Shown in pieces: positions 1 to 7,279 of a DNA stretch of 20,648 nucleotides. Both the position numbers and the translations under genes were made by a program. The notes beneath the pieces were generated by a model that saw only the letters and a list, made by a program, of their open reading frames with translations, was not told the DNA's origin and ran no database searches. The stretch is taken from contig CAZKXU010000061.1 in NCBI GenBank assembly GCA_964556665.1, positions 1-20,648 on the forward strand, given 5' to 3'. Source of the stretch: CAZKXU01 sp964556665. Its GTDB lineage: Bacteria; Bdellovibrionota_C; UBA2361; CAZKXU01. Numbering within the stretch: the stretch's first letter is position 1; each line of letters begins with the position of its first letter.

Positions 1-36
1 CCCCACCTTGTCACGCTTCTCAGTCGGAAAATCCTC

Positions 37-54
37 GCAATACTCCAGTATTGC
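37..54. repeat. perfect 8-bp palindrome at the left edge
   Basis: GCAATACT and AGTATTGC flank a CC spacer, a perfect inverted repeat. It sits in about 140 bases with no convincing gene. That stretch also starts with CCCCAC and carries GTGGGG at about 133-138, so its ends could pair. It may be the end of a dispersed repeat or of a mobile-element remnant that continues left of the window. No transposase sequence is visible. Confidence 0.3.
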
Positions 55-169
55 ACTTACTGCCGCCCCTCTCCCTTTTTTTGCAACCAACCACAGGAAA
101 CTTTCCAATAATTTCCCCGAATACTTAGGTATGTGGGGGAATAGGCATGAAAAAACCAAATATTACTAC

Positions 170-198
170 TTGATTTTAAGTATCCCATAGGATACACT
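170..198 (+). promoter_or_regulatory. sigma70-like promoter of the toxin-antitoxin operon
   Basis: A TTGATT -35 box (170-175) and a TACACT -10 box (193-198) are separated by exactly 17 bases. They end 15 bases before the toxin start codon. The spacer and the -10 box are overlapped by a palindrome (180-195). This is an inference from sequence match only. Confidence 0.5.
180..195. promoter_or_regulatory. palindromic operator overlapping the TA -10 box
   Basis: GTATCC - CATA - GGATAC is a perfect 6-bp inverted repeat with a 4-base centre. It lies across the spacer and the start of the -10 element. Type II antitoxins with an XRE-like helix-turn-helix usually bind such palindromes to repress their own operon, so this is the likely antitoxin operator. 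Confidence 0.5.
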
Positions 199-213
199 AA
201 TAAGGTACAATGA

Positions 214-564
214 ATGTCTCGATCAATCAGATTATTGGTACAAAGAGATGGAACCTCTCCGTTTGAACAATGGTATCAAAAGGTAGCAGATGTTAGAATT
301 CGTCAAGCTATCTTCGCAAAGATAACTAGATTGGTCGATCCAAATTATGTTGGTTTTAAGGGTGTTGGGGCCGGAGTCTTTGAACTGAGAATCTTTATTG
401 GACCAGGATATCGCGTGTATTTTGGTATGCGCGGCAGTGAGCTGGCGATTATCATAGCTGGAGGAGATAAAAAAACGCAGAAGGAGGATATTTATGAAGC
501 GAAAAGGCTCTGGAAAGAGTACAAAAATGAAGCTCAAAGATATAGCAGAAAGTTCCATTATTGA
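214..564 (+). CDS. RelE/HigB-like toxin (addiction module killer protein, DUF891 type)
   Basis: This 116-residue protein belongs by sequence to the RelE/ParE superfamily, 'putative addiction module killer protein' branch. Members are usually about 100 residues long, and many superfamily members are ribosome-dependent mRNA interferases. Recognisable parts are an N-terminal segment with FEQWYQKV, a central ELRIFIGPGYRVYFG strand pair carrying the conserved arginine and tyrosine, and the late GGDKKTQKEDIYEAKRLWKEY segment. That segment is the family's usual C-terminus, so about a dozen residues extend beyond the normal end. The start codon follows a weak AAGG. Its 3' end overlaps the antitoxin gene by 71 bases, giving toxin-first order with translational coupling. 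Family assignment is firm; RNase activity is inferred. Confidence 0.88.
   Translation: MSRSIRLLVQRDGTSPFEQWYQKVADVRIRQAIFAKITRLVDPNYVGFKGVGAGVFELRIFIGPGYRVYFGMRGSELAIIIAGGDKKTQKEDIYEAKRLWKEYKNEAQRYSRKFHY
481..487 (+). promoter_or_regulatory. strong ribosome binding site of the antitoxin, inside the toxin gene
   Basis: AAGGAGG lies 6 bases before the ATG at 494, within the toxin reading frame. It is the best Shine-Dalgarno match of the operon and fixes the antitoxin start at 494 rather than at the in-frame ATG at 527. A stronger site for the antitoxin than for the toxin (weak AAGG) fits the need for antitoxin excess. Confidence 0.6.
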
Positions 565-838
565 GGATCTCAGGAATCCTGAATTTACTTTGGGCTATCT
601 TGAGGAAGTATTGAAGCAAGGATCGACTCCAGCATTTCTTGAGGCTGTTAGGTTGGTAGCAAAGGCAAATGGCGGAATGAAGAGGCTTTCGAATAATACC
701 CGTTTAGGTAGGGAAAGCCTTTATAAGGCATTGGCACTCAATGGTAATCCATATTTTTCAACAGTTCAGTTAGTTTTAAAAAATTTGGGTTTCAGGTTTA
801 CGATAGACGCGGACGACTCAAAGAAAAAAGCCGCTTAG
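494..838 (+). CDS. HigA-like antitoxin with HTH domain (addiction module antidote protein)
   Basis: The 114-residue product matches the antidote family paired with DUF891-type killer proteins. It is an XRE-like DNA-binding antitoxin that binds the toxin and represses the operon. The hallmark YLEEVLKQGSTPAFLEAVRL helix comes first. The helix-turn-helix follows at about residues 55-100, with RLGRESLYKALALNGNPYFSTV and the closing LKNLGFRF. The ATG at 494 is chosen because AAGGAGG precedes it by 6 bases, which adds about 11 basic residues before the usual family N-terminus. It overlaps the toxin by 71 bases, which is longer than usual. A REPIN repeat begins 37 bases after the stop codon. Family assignment is firm; operator choice is inferred. 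Confidence 0.88.
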   Translation: MKRKGSGKSTKMKLKDIAESSIIEDLRNPEFTLGYLEEVLKQGSTPAFLEAVRLVAKANGGMKRLSNNTRLGRESLYKALALNGNPYFSTVQLVLKNLGFRFTIDADDSKKKAA

Positions 839-875
839 GACGCCGTGCAGAGCTTGCTCAAAATGGCCTCGTCCA

Positions 876-954
876 CTGGGACCGCGGAGCTCCAGCTCCG
901 CTTTGTTCGAGTTGCTATGCCATATTCGGCGGAGCTGAAGCTCCGCGGTCCCAG
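876..954. repeat. REPIN repeat 1 (GGAC-headed inverted REP pair, subfamily A)
   Basis: Two roughly 25-base arms in opposite orientation flank about 29 unrelated bases. The left arm begins CTGGGACC and the right arm ends GGTCCCAG. Each arm folds alone into a hairpin (GCGGAGCT / AGCTCCGC, 2-base loop), and the arms also pair with each other. A GGAC tetranucleotide before a small palindrome is the known layout of REP sequences associated with REP-associated tyrosine transposases (RAYTs). The right-arm loop differs (GA instead of GG) without breaking the stem. It lies between the convergent antitoxin and tonB-like genes. Confidence 0.85.
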
Positions 955-978
955 GCTTACAATTCTTTGATCGATCTG

Positions 979-1962
979 CTACTCCAATCCTGTCCCCAAC
1001 ATAATCCATCTCTGTTCACGGGCACCACCTCGCGGATCGGTGTGAAGCTGCACCCAGGAGCGGGATTGAAAAATAAAATGTATATTGCCATCACTCGCTA
1101 CAGCACCTTTTGGCGGGTTAAAATCGACGGAGCCGCGGCGGGCGGCTTGCATTAAGACTTGATCAAAATGATCGCTCCCTGATCTAGTCAGTAGCTCCAC
1201 CTTCAACACCTCCCCTTGTGGTGAGAGAATAGCGCGTACTGTACTGTGATCAGAGATGCGGCGTATGTCCAGGGCCTGAAGCTCCTCCCAGCCGACAGTT
1301 CGGAGCTGCGCAAAGACCTGCGTTGCAACGCGTCGCACAAACACAGCGAAAAGGTTAGCCTTGGTATTAAGAAGAGTTAGATCTCCATCCGGGAGCTGAG
1401 GTAAAAAGTCGTTCGAGCCGGGCACACCAAGAAACGCAGCGCCTGATCCTAACGGTCGGGTAAAAGGTGAATAAGGCTTATCCTCAGTGAGCTTTGATTG
1501 TTCCTGCTGCGGCTGCATTGAGAATTTTTTTAGTAAGGTTGCCTGGTCGAGTTTAAGATCTTTTAACGGTGCTTTTTGTGCGATCGACTTTTCCTCCGGC
1601 TTTGAGTTCGCAGCAGGTGCTGCGACTGCTGCCTCAGCTTGTTTCCCAGGAGCAGGCCCAGCATCTGGGCCGTCACCGCGCCTTATCTGCTCTCTCTCTG
1701 TCACGGTGTTTTTATCACTCTGAAAGGCGTTATCGGGAGCCTCCTCGACCGGTTTTATCTCCTCAGGCAGAGAAACAATCTGACGGTCTCGCTCCGGCAC
1801 ATTCTCTACATAATTAACCTCAATCGCTTCAGGGAGCTTAAACGAAACCGGACGGTAGAACGTTATGAGGAAGGTGAGGTGTAAAGCTAAGGAAAAAAGC
1901 AGGCCCAGGATCGTATAGTCCCGTAAAGCTCGTTCTGTGCGTGAAGTCGTGCCAAAAAACAT
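979..1962 (-). CDS. TonB/TolA-family energy transducer
   Basis: This 327-residue protein has the TonB/TolA plan. A short cytoplasmic N-terminus is followed by one membrane helix at about residues 17-36. Next comes a long Pro/Glu/Lys/Ala-rich periplasmic spacer (about 40-190). A C-terminal domain at about 205-315 resembles the TonB C-terminal fold: VRAILSPQGEVLKVELLTRSG, then a D..VL.AA helix and a P-rich strand. Such proteins carry proton-motive energy from ExbBD/TolQR to the outer membrane; no exbB/exbD genes are visible here. The gene is divergent from tatA across 58 bases, and its stop is 24 bases from REPIN 1. The last about 15 residues, rich in Arg/Gly, extend beyond the domain. Whether it serves TonB-dependent uptake or a TolA-like role cannot be told. 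Confidence 0.72.
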   Translation of the reverse strand: MFFGTTSRTERALRDYTILGLLFSLALHLTFLITFYRPVSFKLPEAIEVNYVENVPERDRQIVSLPEEIKPVEEAPDNAFQSDKNTVTEREQIRRGDGPDAGPAPGKQAEAAVAAPAANSKPEEKSIAQKAPLKDLKLDQATLLKKFSMQPQQEQSKLTEDKPYSPFTRPLGSGAAFLGVPGSNDFLPQLPDGDLTLLNTKANLFAVFVRRVATQVFAQLRTVGWEELQALDIRRISDHSTVRAILSPQGEVLKVELLTRSGSDHFDQVLMQAARRGSVDFNPPKGAVASDGNIHFIFQSRSWVQLHTDPRGGAREQRWIMLGTGLE

Positions 1963-1985
1963 TGCGGAAAGCCTGCAAATAAATT

Positions 1986-2002
1986 AGGGTAATATTAACC
2001 CT
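1986..2002. promoter_or_regulatory. inverted repeat in the divergent tonB-like/tatA intergenic region
   Basis: AGGGT (1986-1990) and ACCCT (1998-2002) form a 5-bp inverted repeat with a 7-base A/T centre, followed by a run of T on the + strand. It lies in the 58 bases between two divergent start codons. It may be an operator or a promoter-proximal hairpin. The T-run gives it a terminator-like look, but the stem is too short to be confident. Confidence 0.25.
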
Positions 2003-2020
2003 TTTTTATAGGAACTTTCC

Positions 2021-2215
2021 ATGCTTGGACTTAGCCCAGTTGAGATTTTAGTCATAGCAGTAGTTATCATCCTTCTTTTTGGAACAAAACGGCTGCCGGA
2101 GTTGGGTTCAGGTCTAGGACAGGCGATCAGCAACTTCAGGAAGTCGTATAAAGAAGGCTCGGCTATTGATGTGACTCCGAAGGAGGAGGGGGCGAAGGAA
2201 GAGAAGAAGGGGTAG
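2021..2215 (+). CDS. tatA: Sec-independent (Tat) translocase protein TatA
   Basis: The 64-residue protein has the full TatA/TatE layout. A very short N-terminus leads into one membrane helix (about residues 5-20, GLSPVEILVIAVVIILLFG). The hinge FGTKRLPELGSGLGQAISNFRKS begins an amphipathic helix, and a charged Glu/Lys tail follows. TatA oligomers form the conducting element for folded proteins exported by the twin-arginine pathway, with TatC as receptor. No tatB or tatC is nearby, so this is a detached tatA locus, as in many bacteria outside the enterics. The start is supported by AGGAA six bases upstream. TatA versus TatE cannot be separated, and TatB is unlikely given the length. Confidence 0.92.
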   Translation: MLGLSPVEILVIAVVIILLFGTKRLPELGSGLGQAISNFRKSYKEGSAIDVTPKEEGAKEEKKG

Positions 2216-2223
2216 TGTTAGTA

Positions 2224-2248
2224 CTGGGACTGCGGGCTTCCAGCCCGC
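2224..2248. repeat. solo REP element (subfamily B arm)
   Basis: This is a single arm of the same repeat family as the REPINs. It starts CTGGGAC, has T where other copies have C, then the hairpin GCGGGCT - TCC - AGCCCGC. No inverted partner follows within 150 bases. It begins 9 bases past the tatA stop, between convergent genes. Confidence 0.75.
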
Positions 2249-2259
2249 AAGTGAATAAA

Positions 2260-3342
2260 TTACTTTATCTCTACTGAATAAATTCTTACCGTATAGAAAC
2301 TCCCATTCTCTATAGCGCCATCAAGTAGTGCAAGCGCGAAATCTTTGCTCTCTCCTGGGGCAAGTGTAAATTCGGCATCTTTGACCGCTTGCAGCTCGCG
2401 GATGATATCAGAGGATAATGATTTTACACGGGCTCCTTTTACAGTTGATGCAGCATCGGTTCTGATCTGCGAAACTGGACTTCCTAATGAATTAAAAAGA
2501 AGCCCTTCTAGGATAATATTTGAAAGTTTGTAGCCGGAGCCATTTTCAAGCCTTCCATAGATAACACCAATTTTTTCACCATCATGTAATACAACTGGGC
2601 GGTATTTAGCGTTCTTTATGACTAGGCCAGACGGAGGTGTCTCAGGAACTGGTCCTGAAACGGCCCGTAGCACATCACGCCCTGTTTCGTGGTTAGATCC
2701 AAGGAAGAGACCAACAAATACTAAGGTTAAAATAAAAATTGAGAGAGGAGCAATTAATACTAAAAACCCTTTCCATGATCCAACAATCCGTGTGTTCTCT
2801 ACACTTAAAGCCTGAGCCAGTGACTGGCCCTGTTCAGCAAATTCAGCATAGTTTGGTTCTAGCTGTGAGCGGTAATCAGGCTCAGCACCTTCCAATGAAA
2901 AATCATCATAGTCGCTTCGCGTGCGGGCTTCATACTGTTTAGCAAAGCCAAACTCGATCTGTTCCTCAGGAGAGAGATCCTCCAATAGATCTGGCTCCTC
3001 TTCGTTGCTGATGTTTTCATGTGGCGCTGTTACGGTTGCAGCAGAAACACTCTTTGGAATTTCAAGGCCTAGTGCTGGGTGCTTTGCTGCAGCTGTGGGA
3101 GGTGATGTTGCTGCGCCGCGCATATCTCCTAGGGAGAGCTGCTCTGCCTGAGTGGATGAGTGTGCACCGATCCTGCTCTCCTCTAAGGTAAAGACTGAGT
3201 CACAACGAGAGCAATGAAAACGGGGGCTTTCATGCTGTGCTACAACATCACCTTCGACCGCAAATTTTGTCTGACAGGTTGGGCACTGAACAACAATTTT
3301 CCCAGGTTTATGATCCTCTAACGTCTTTTTGAGGGACTCCAT
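2260..3342 (-). CDS. membrane-anchored zinc-ribbon protein (MJ0042-type, DUF3426-like C-terminus)
   Basis: In this 360-residue protein, the N-terminus carries a CxxC...CxxC zinc ribbon. C20 and C23 (QCPTCQTKF) pair with C44 and C47 (HCSRC), as in the MJ0042 finger family common in deltaproteobacteria. A long acidic linker (about 55-185) precedes one membrane helix at about 192-214. About 145 residues then lie outside the membrane. They resemble DUF3426: a strand-rich domain with VIYGRLENGSGYKLSNI and a late APGESKDF segment, probably an Ig-like fold. Topology is therefore zinc ribbon inside, beta domain in the periplasm. The function of such proteins is not established; a sensor or scaffold role is a guess. 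No good Shine-Dalgarno precedes the ATG, but no better start exists upstream of the ribbon. Confidence 0.75.
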   Translation of the reverse strand: MESLKKTLEDHKPGKIVVQCPTCQTKFAVEGDVVAQHESPRFHCSRCDSVFTLEESRIGAHSSTQAEQLSLGDMRGAATSPPTAAAKHPALGLEIPKSVSAATVTAPHENISNEEEPDLLEDLSPEEQIEFGFAKQYEARTRSDYDDFSLEGAEPDYRSQLEPNYAEFAEQGQSLAQALSVENTRIVGSWKGFLVLIAPLSIFILTLVFVGLFLGSNHETGRDVLRAVSGPVPETPPSGLVIKNAKYRPVVLHDGEKIGVIYGRLENGSGYKLSNIILEGLLFNSLGSPVSQIRTDAASTVKGARVKSLSSDIIRELQAVKDAEFTLAPGESKDFALALLDGAIENGSFYTVRIYSVEIK

Positions 3343-3474
3343 ACTGATTACATGTAATAAGGTTGTGTTGTTTTAGATTATCAATCCTTATCAGGAGATT
3401 CGTAAAACAACCGTTCCAAACTTCAGAAAGATCTTAAGCATTTTTAATGCGTTACGCTAGAGGCAAATTGAGTT

Positions 3475-3503
3475 TTATCGGATCATCTCAACCGCGTTAC
3501 AAT
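3475..3503 (+). promoter_or_regulatory. possible promoter of glutamate dehydrogenase
   Basis: TTATCG (3475-3480) and TACAAT (3498-3503) are separated by 17 bases. The -10 box matches 5 of 6 consensus bases; the -35 is weak. It lies about 95 bases upstream of the ATG at 3598. The rest of the 255-base divergent intergenic region shows no clear structure. Confidence 0.35.
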
Positions 3504-3597
3504 AGAACGATATTTGTAGATTCATTTACTGGACACCCTAAGAGCGGTGTGATTCACTGACGCTCGTACAATTTTAGCGGAAATTTTAGGAGAAAAT

Positions 3598-4878
3598 ATG
3601 TCAGATTCAATCTTTGCAGAGGCCTCAAAACGGCTAGATAAAGCTCTTAAATTTTACAAGATCGATGAGGAGACAGAGCTTAGACTTAGAACTCCAAAAG
3701 CAGCTCTGCAGGTGCAGGTGCCAGTCAGAATGGATGACGGAACTCTTAAGGTTTTTGAGGGGTATAGGGTGCGCTATAACGACACTCTTGGACCAACGAA
3801 AGGCGGTATACGGTATCACCCTAATGTAAATATGGATGAGGTGAAAAGTCTTGCCTTCTGGATGACTTGTAAATGTGCCGTGGCTGGACTTCCCTACGGC
3901 GGCGGCAAGGGCGGGATCGCAGTTGATCCGAAAAAGATGTCCCTTACGGAGATCGAACGGATGTCACGCGCCTACATTAATGCAATCGCAGATTTTGTTG
4001 GCCCGGATGTAGATGTGCCGGCTCCGGATGTATACACCAACTCACAGATTATGGCCTGGATGGTAGATGAGTACAGTAATATTAAACGAGCCTATACGCC
4101 TGCAGTTATTACCGGCAAGCCGGTCTGTTTAGGCGGTTCATTAGGAAGAGATGATGCGACAGGCCGCGGTGGTTTTTATGTAATGGAGGCTTTGAAGACG
4201 CGCCTTGGTCTAGGTCAGAAGTTAAGGATAGCAGTTCAGGGATTTGGAAATTCCGGGTACCATTTTGCGCGCTTAGCCGCTGCAGTAGGGCATAAGATCG
4301 TAGCAGTCTCTGATTCTAAAGGTGGCATTTTTACTGAGGATGGCATAGATCCGATCAGTGTGAATAGGCTTAAGACCGAGAGCGGCGAGCTTAAATCGGT
4401 ACGGTATGAGGGGGATCGTTGTCAGACGCTAAAGTTTGATAAGATCACAAATGAGGAGCTTTTAGAGCTTAAGGTGGATGTTCTAGTGCCTGCTGCCTTA
4501 GAAAATGTTCTTACTAAGTCAAATGCTAAGAATATTAAAGCTAAATGTATCGTCGAGCTTGCAAACGGTCCTACAACTAATGAGGCTGATGAGGTGTTAG
4601 ATGGCGCAGGGATTCATGTTCTACCTGATATTTTAGCCAATTCCGGCGGTGTTACCGTAAGCTACTTTGAGTGGGTACAGAACCGTCAAGGCTACTACTG
4701 GAGCGAGGAGGAGGTGCAGGAGAAGTTAAAGAGCACAATTGTACGAGCTGCTGACGAGGTCTATGCAGCGCGTGATAAATATAAAGCATCCCTTAGAACG
4801 TGTGCTTATATCTCGGCCTTGAAGCGTATCAATGAGGCGGTAGTGGCGAAGGGGACAGGGAAAAGTTTTGCGAAGTAG
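3598..4878 (+). CDS. glutamate dehydrogenase (Glu/Leu/Phe/Val dehydrogenase family)
   Basis: This enzyme catalyses reversible oxidative deamination of L-glutamate to 2-oxoglutarate and ammonia with NAD(P). It has 426 residues, typical of the hexameric class of about 420-430. The N-terminal substrate domain shows GPTKGGIRYHP (65-75), K92 in the MTCKCAVAG segment, the catalytic lysine K104 in GGGKGG and the catalytic aspartate D144 in VPAPDVYT. The Rossmann domain follows, with GFGNSG at 215-220. Family motifs continue with ELANGPTTNEAD and ILANSGGVTVSYFEW. AGGAG five bases before the ATG supports the start. The first post-stop feature is a REPIN, so the gene is probably monocistronic. Cofactor preference cannot be read with certainty. 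Substrate assignment to glutamate is strong, since the second paralogue in the window is of the leucine type. Confidence 0.92.
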   Translation: MSDSIFAEASKRLDKALKFYKIDEETELRLRTPKAALQVQVPVRMDDGTLKVFEGYRVRYNDTLGPTKGGIRYHPNVNMDEVKSLAFWMTCKCAVAGLPYGGGKGGIAVDPKKMSLTEIERMSRAYINAIADFVGPDVDVPAPDVYTNSQIMAWMVDEYSNIKRAYTPAVITGKPVCLGGSLGRDDATGRGGFYVMEALKTRLGLGQKLRIAVQGFGNSGYHFARLAAAVGHKIVAVSDSKGGIFTEDGIDPISVNRLKTESGELKSVRYEGDRCQTLKFDKITNEELLELKVDVLVPAALENVLTKSNAKNIKAKCIVELANGPTTNEADEVLDGAGIHVLPDILANSGGVTVSYFEWVQNRQGYYWSEEEVQEKLKSTIVRAADEVYAARDKYKASLRTCAYISALKRINEAVVAKGTGKSFAK

Positions 4879-4888
4879 TATATCTCTT

Positions 4889-4966
4889 TGGGACCGCGGA
4901 GCTCCAGCTCCGCTTTGTATGAGCTGCTATGCTATACGCTGCGGAGCTGGAGCTCCACGGTCCCAG
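4889..4966. repeat. REPIN repeat 2 (subfamily A)
   Basis: A TGGGACC-headed arm and its inverted partner ending GGTCCCAG are separated by about 27 bases, with the same GCGGAGCT / AGCTCCGC hairpins as REPIN 1. The right arm has one stem-breaking change (CCACGG where other copies have CCGCGG). It starts 11 bases after the gdh stop and ends about 26 bases before the probable rlmB start. The downstream reading frame happens to stay open through it. Confidence 0.85.
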
Positions 4967-4992
4967 GGGGGAAAAATCTTCCGAGTATTAAA

Positions 4993-5769
4993 TTGAAACA
5001 ACCACCAGCCCCAAAAATTCCATCCGGATCCCGTCTAGTCTTCGGACGTAACACCGTTCGCGAGGTGCTTAAGGCTTCGCCTGAACGGTGTCAGCTTGTA
5101 TATCTCTCTTCAAAGGATTCCGGTTCACTTCGTGAATTGGAGCAGGAGGTGCGTGCGGCGCGGATTAAGATAGAGGCTGTTTCTGAGGAAGTGCTCTCCG
5201 CGCTCTGTAGCAGCGATTCACATCAATCAGTGGCAGCACTCTTAAAGGAACGGGATTTTCAGAGTTTAGATGATCTAATTAAGGAGCTGGCGAGTAGGCC
5301 GCGCGCTCTTATCTTGGCCTTAGATGAAATTCAGGATCCGCATAACCTGGGTGCAGTTTTACGAGCAGCTGAATGTTTTGGAGTAGATGCGGTTATCTGG
5401 TCAAAAAACCGTGGAGTTGATCTTACAGCGGTAGTCAGTAAAAGCTCGGTTGGGGCCTCAGAGCTTGTAAATATAATACGTATCTCAAACCTGGCACAGA
5501 GTCTTGAGAAGCTTAAAAAAGAGAATTTTTGGGTGGTTGGCGCTGACGGGGGAGAGGGCACAACAGACCTTACGAGCTTTGATTGGCCGGATCGTGCGGT
5601 GATCGTAGTTGGTGCTGAATTTGGACTGCAGCGCTTAGTGCGTGAACGCTCCGATTTTCTTGTTAAAATTCCAATGTTTGGCAGGATCGACTCCCTTAAC
5701 GTCTCTCAGGCAGTAGCGGTACTATTATTCCAGTATCGCCAGAATTGTGTTATAAAAGATAGAACGTAG
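4993..5769 (+). CDS. rlmB: 23S rRNA (guanosine-2'-O-)-methyltransferase, RlmB/TrmH (SPOUT) family
   Basis: The protein is a SAM-dependent 2'-O-methyltransferase with a trefoil-knot (SPOUT) fold; RlmB methylates G2251 of 23S rRNA in E. coli. From a TTG at 4993 it has 258 residues, close to the usual 245-250. The N-terminal substrate-binding domain starts VFGRNTVREVL. SPOUT motif 1 is DPHNLGAVLRAAECFG (115-130, with N118 and R124). Motif 2 is VGAEFGLQRL (E209). Motif 3 is IPMFGRIDSLNVSQAVAVLL (226-245). The frame is open back to a TTG at 4888, but that start would translate the REPIN, so 4993 is preferred. No ideal Shine-Dalgarno is seen; an AGGGGGG lies about 20 bases upstream. Family is firm; the exact target nucleotide is inferred. 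Confidence 0.85.
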   Translation: MKQPPAPKIPSGSRLVFGRNTVREVLKASPERCQLVYLSSKDSGSLRELEQEVRAARIKIEAVSEEVLSALCSSDSHQSVAALLKERDFQSLDDLIKELASRPRALILALDEIQDPHNLGAVLRAAECFGVDAVIWSKNRGVDLTAVVSKSSVGASELVNIIRISNLAQSLEKLKKENFWVVGADGGEGTTDLTSFDWPDRAVIVVGAEFGLQRLVRERSDFLVKIPMFGRIDSLNVSQAVAVLLFQYRQNCVIKDRT

Positions 5770-5843
5770 ACGGGTACTGGACAGGGATTTCTAGTTCAAG
5801 TAACTTAAATAAACGGTGCCGGTTTTAGCGTTTTAATATTCAG

Positions 5844-6653
5844 ATGACAAATCTATATTCCTTTGAAGATTACACCCACTTTTTCGAGGTAAAGTTAGCC
5901 CTGTTTGATGGGCCAATCGATCTCTTACTTCACCTTGTAAAAACTAATGAATTACCGCTTGAGAAGATCTCACTCGCGCAGGTAGCAGACCAGTACATGG
6001 CCTGCCTTGATCAGATGGGCAGTGTCGATCTGGAGGTGGCGGGGGAGTATCTCGTTATTGCTGCAACTTTACTCTCGATCAAGTCAAGTATTCTTCTTAA
6101 CGAGCCGGTTAAGCTTGTATTGGATGACTCCGGAAATCTTGTCGACCCTCATGCTGAATTGCTGCAGAAGCTGCGTAATGCAGAGATCTATAAAGATGGT
6201 GCAGTAAAGCTTGGCGAGCGACACCTCTTGGGCTTTGATGTTTTCGCTCCTAGCGGGGAGTTGGACGAGATTACCCCGTTGCCAGCCCCTTTCAAGGACC
6301 ACGATCCGATGTTATTGGGGCGTGCCTTTAGGAAGCTGCTGGAACGTACCGGTGTTGAGAAAGAGATGACAATTAGTGTCGACTCAGTAACTATTGTAGA
6401 GCGTATGATGACAATAGTGAGTTTTCTGGATCGGGAGGGCAGCGTCCCGTTTTATCGTTTGATTCCTGACATGACCAGCCGCGCATCAATTATTTCGACA
6501 TTTATTGCGCTGCTAGAGCTATGCAAGAGAAATGCGATAGTGGTTAGGCAGGATGAGAGTTTTAAAGAGATTGTGATTGGACGATCTGAGGCTGAGGTGG
6601 AGATGAACTTTAGTTCGGAGTTCGATGAGCAGTCGAGGGCTTCAGGGGAGTAG
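5844..6653 (+). CDS. scpA: segregation and condensation protein A
   Basis: ScpA is the kleisin subunit of the bacterial condensin, bridging SMC heads with ScpB bound to its centre. The 269-residue length is normal. The N-terminal SMC-neck-binding region has the signature LFDGPIDLLLHLV (20-32). It is followed by EKISLAQVADQY and the helix YLVIAATLLSIKSSILL. The C-terminal winged helix that binds the SMC cap starts near TIVERMMTIVSFLDREG and runs to about residue 245. The start ATG lacks a clear Shine-Dalgarno. scpB follows after 5 bases, so the two are co-translated. No smc gene is in the window, as is usual. The pair replaces MukBEF and thereby excludes typical enterics. Confidence 0.92.
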   Translation: MTNLYSFEDYTHFFEVKLALFDGPIDLLLHLVKTNELPLEKISLAQVADQYMACLDQMGSVDLEVAGEYLVIAATLLSIKSSILLNEPVKLVLDDSGNLVDPHAELLQKLRNAEIYKDGAVKLGERHLLGFDVFAPSGELDEITPLPAPFKDHDPMLLGRAFRKLLERTGVEKEMTISVDSVTIVERMMTIVSFLDREGSVPFYRLIPDMTSRASIISTFIALLELCKRNAIVVRQDESFKEIVIGRSEAEVEMNFSSEFDEQSRASGE

Positions 6654-6658
6654 TAGAT

Positions 6659-7258
6659 ATGAGCGAAACTGAGAATACGGAAAATGTTGAGAATCTTGCA
6701 CTGATTGAGGCGCTTATTTTTGCAAATGGTGAGCCGATAGCTAGGGAAGTTTTAATGCAGGTCTTGAATGTCGATGCTGAGAGCTTAACGCGCTCGCTTG
6801 ATACACTAAAACAAAAATTCAGCGCATCCGATTTCGGTTTTGAACTGGTGGAGGTAGCTCAGAAATTTCAGTTTAGAACTAAGTCTGTTTTTTCCGAGGC
6901 CTTAAAGAGGCTCAAAGAATCAAAGCCGCGCAGATTGTCCCCGGCTGCTTTGGAGACACTCGCGATAGTTGCATATCGGCAGCCGATCGTTAAGAGTGAT
7001 ATCGAAAAGATTCGAGGAGTAGATGTTACTCCAACCTTAAAGACCTTATTAGAAAGAGATCTTGTAAAGATCGTAGGACACCAAGCCACGGTCGGCCAAC
7101 CGGCGCTATACGGTACGACCGAGGAGTTTCTAAAGTTATTTGGCTTAGCCTCCTTGGGACAGCTTCCGACCTTGAGGGATCTTAAAGAAATTGAGGTCGA
7201 TCCTGGTGAAACTGAGCAAGAGTTCGGTACTGTCGAAGCTGGGGGGTTGGGAGAGTAA
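6659..7258 (+). CDS. scpB: segregation and condensation protein B
   Basis: ScpB is the dimeric winged-helix (kite) partner of ScpA in the SMC condensin. The 199-residue protein contains two winged helices. The first starts LALIEALIFANGEPI; the second contains LSPAALETLAIVAYRQPIVKSDIEKIRGV. The family block GQPALYGTTEEFLKLFGL ends the fold at about residue 165, and an acidic variable tail follows. In the IRGVD segment the residue usually found between V and D is missing, a minor variation. A GGGGAG inside the end of scpA provides its ribosome binding site. REPIN 3 separates it from the pseudouridine synthase gene, keeping the common scpA-scpB-rluB order. Confidence 0.93.
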   Translation: MSETENTENVENLALIEALIFANGEPIAREVLMQVLNVDAESLTRSLDTLKQKFSASDFGFELVEVAQKFQFRTKSVFSEALKRLKESKPRRLSPAALETLAIVAYRQPIVKSDIEKIRGVDVTPTLKTLLERDLVKIVGHQATVGQPALYGTTEEFLKLFGLASLGQLPTLRDLKEIEVDPGETEQEFGTVEAGGLGE

Positions 7259-7279
7259 CCATATAATTGCCGATTTTTC

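Noticed and set aside
2739..3151. Plus-strand open frames opposite the zinc-ribbon gene
   Set aside because: They are antisense shadows of a gene with clear motifs and show no domains.
4888..4992. N-terminal extension of RlmB starting at TTG 4888
   Set aside because: It would be translated from the REPIN repeat, has no family match, and makes the protein longer than RlmB homologues.
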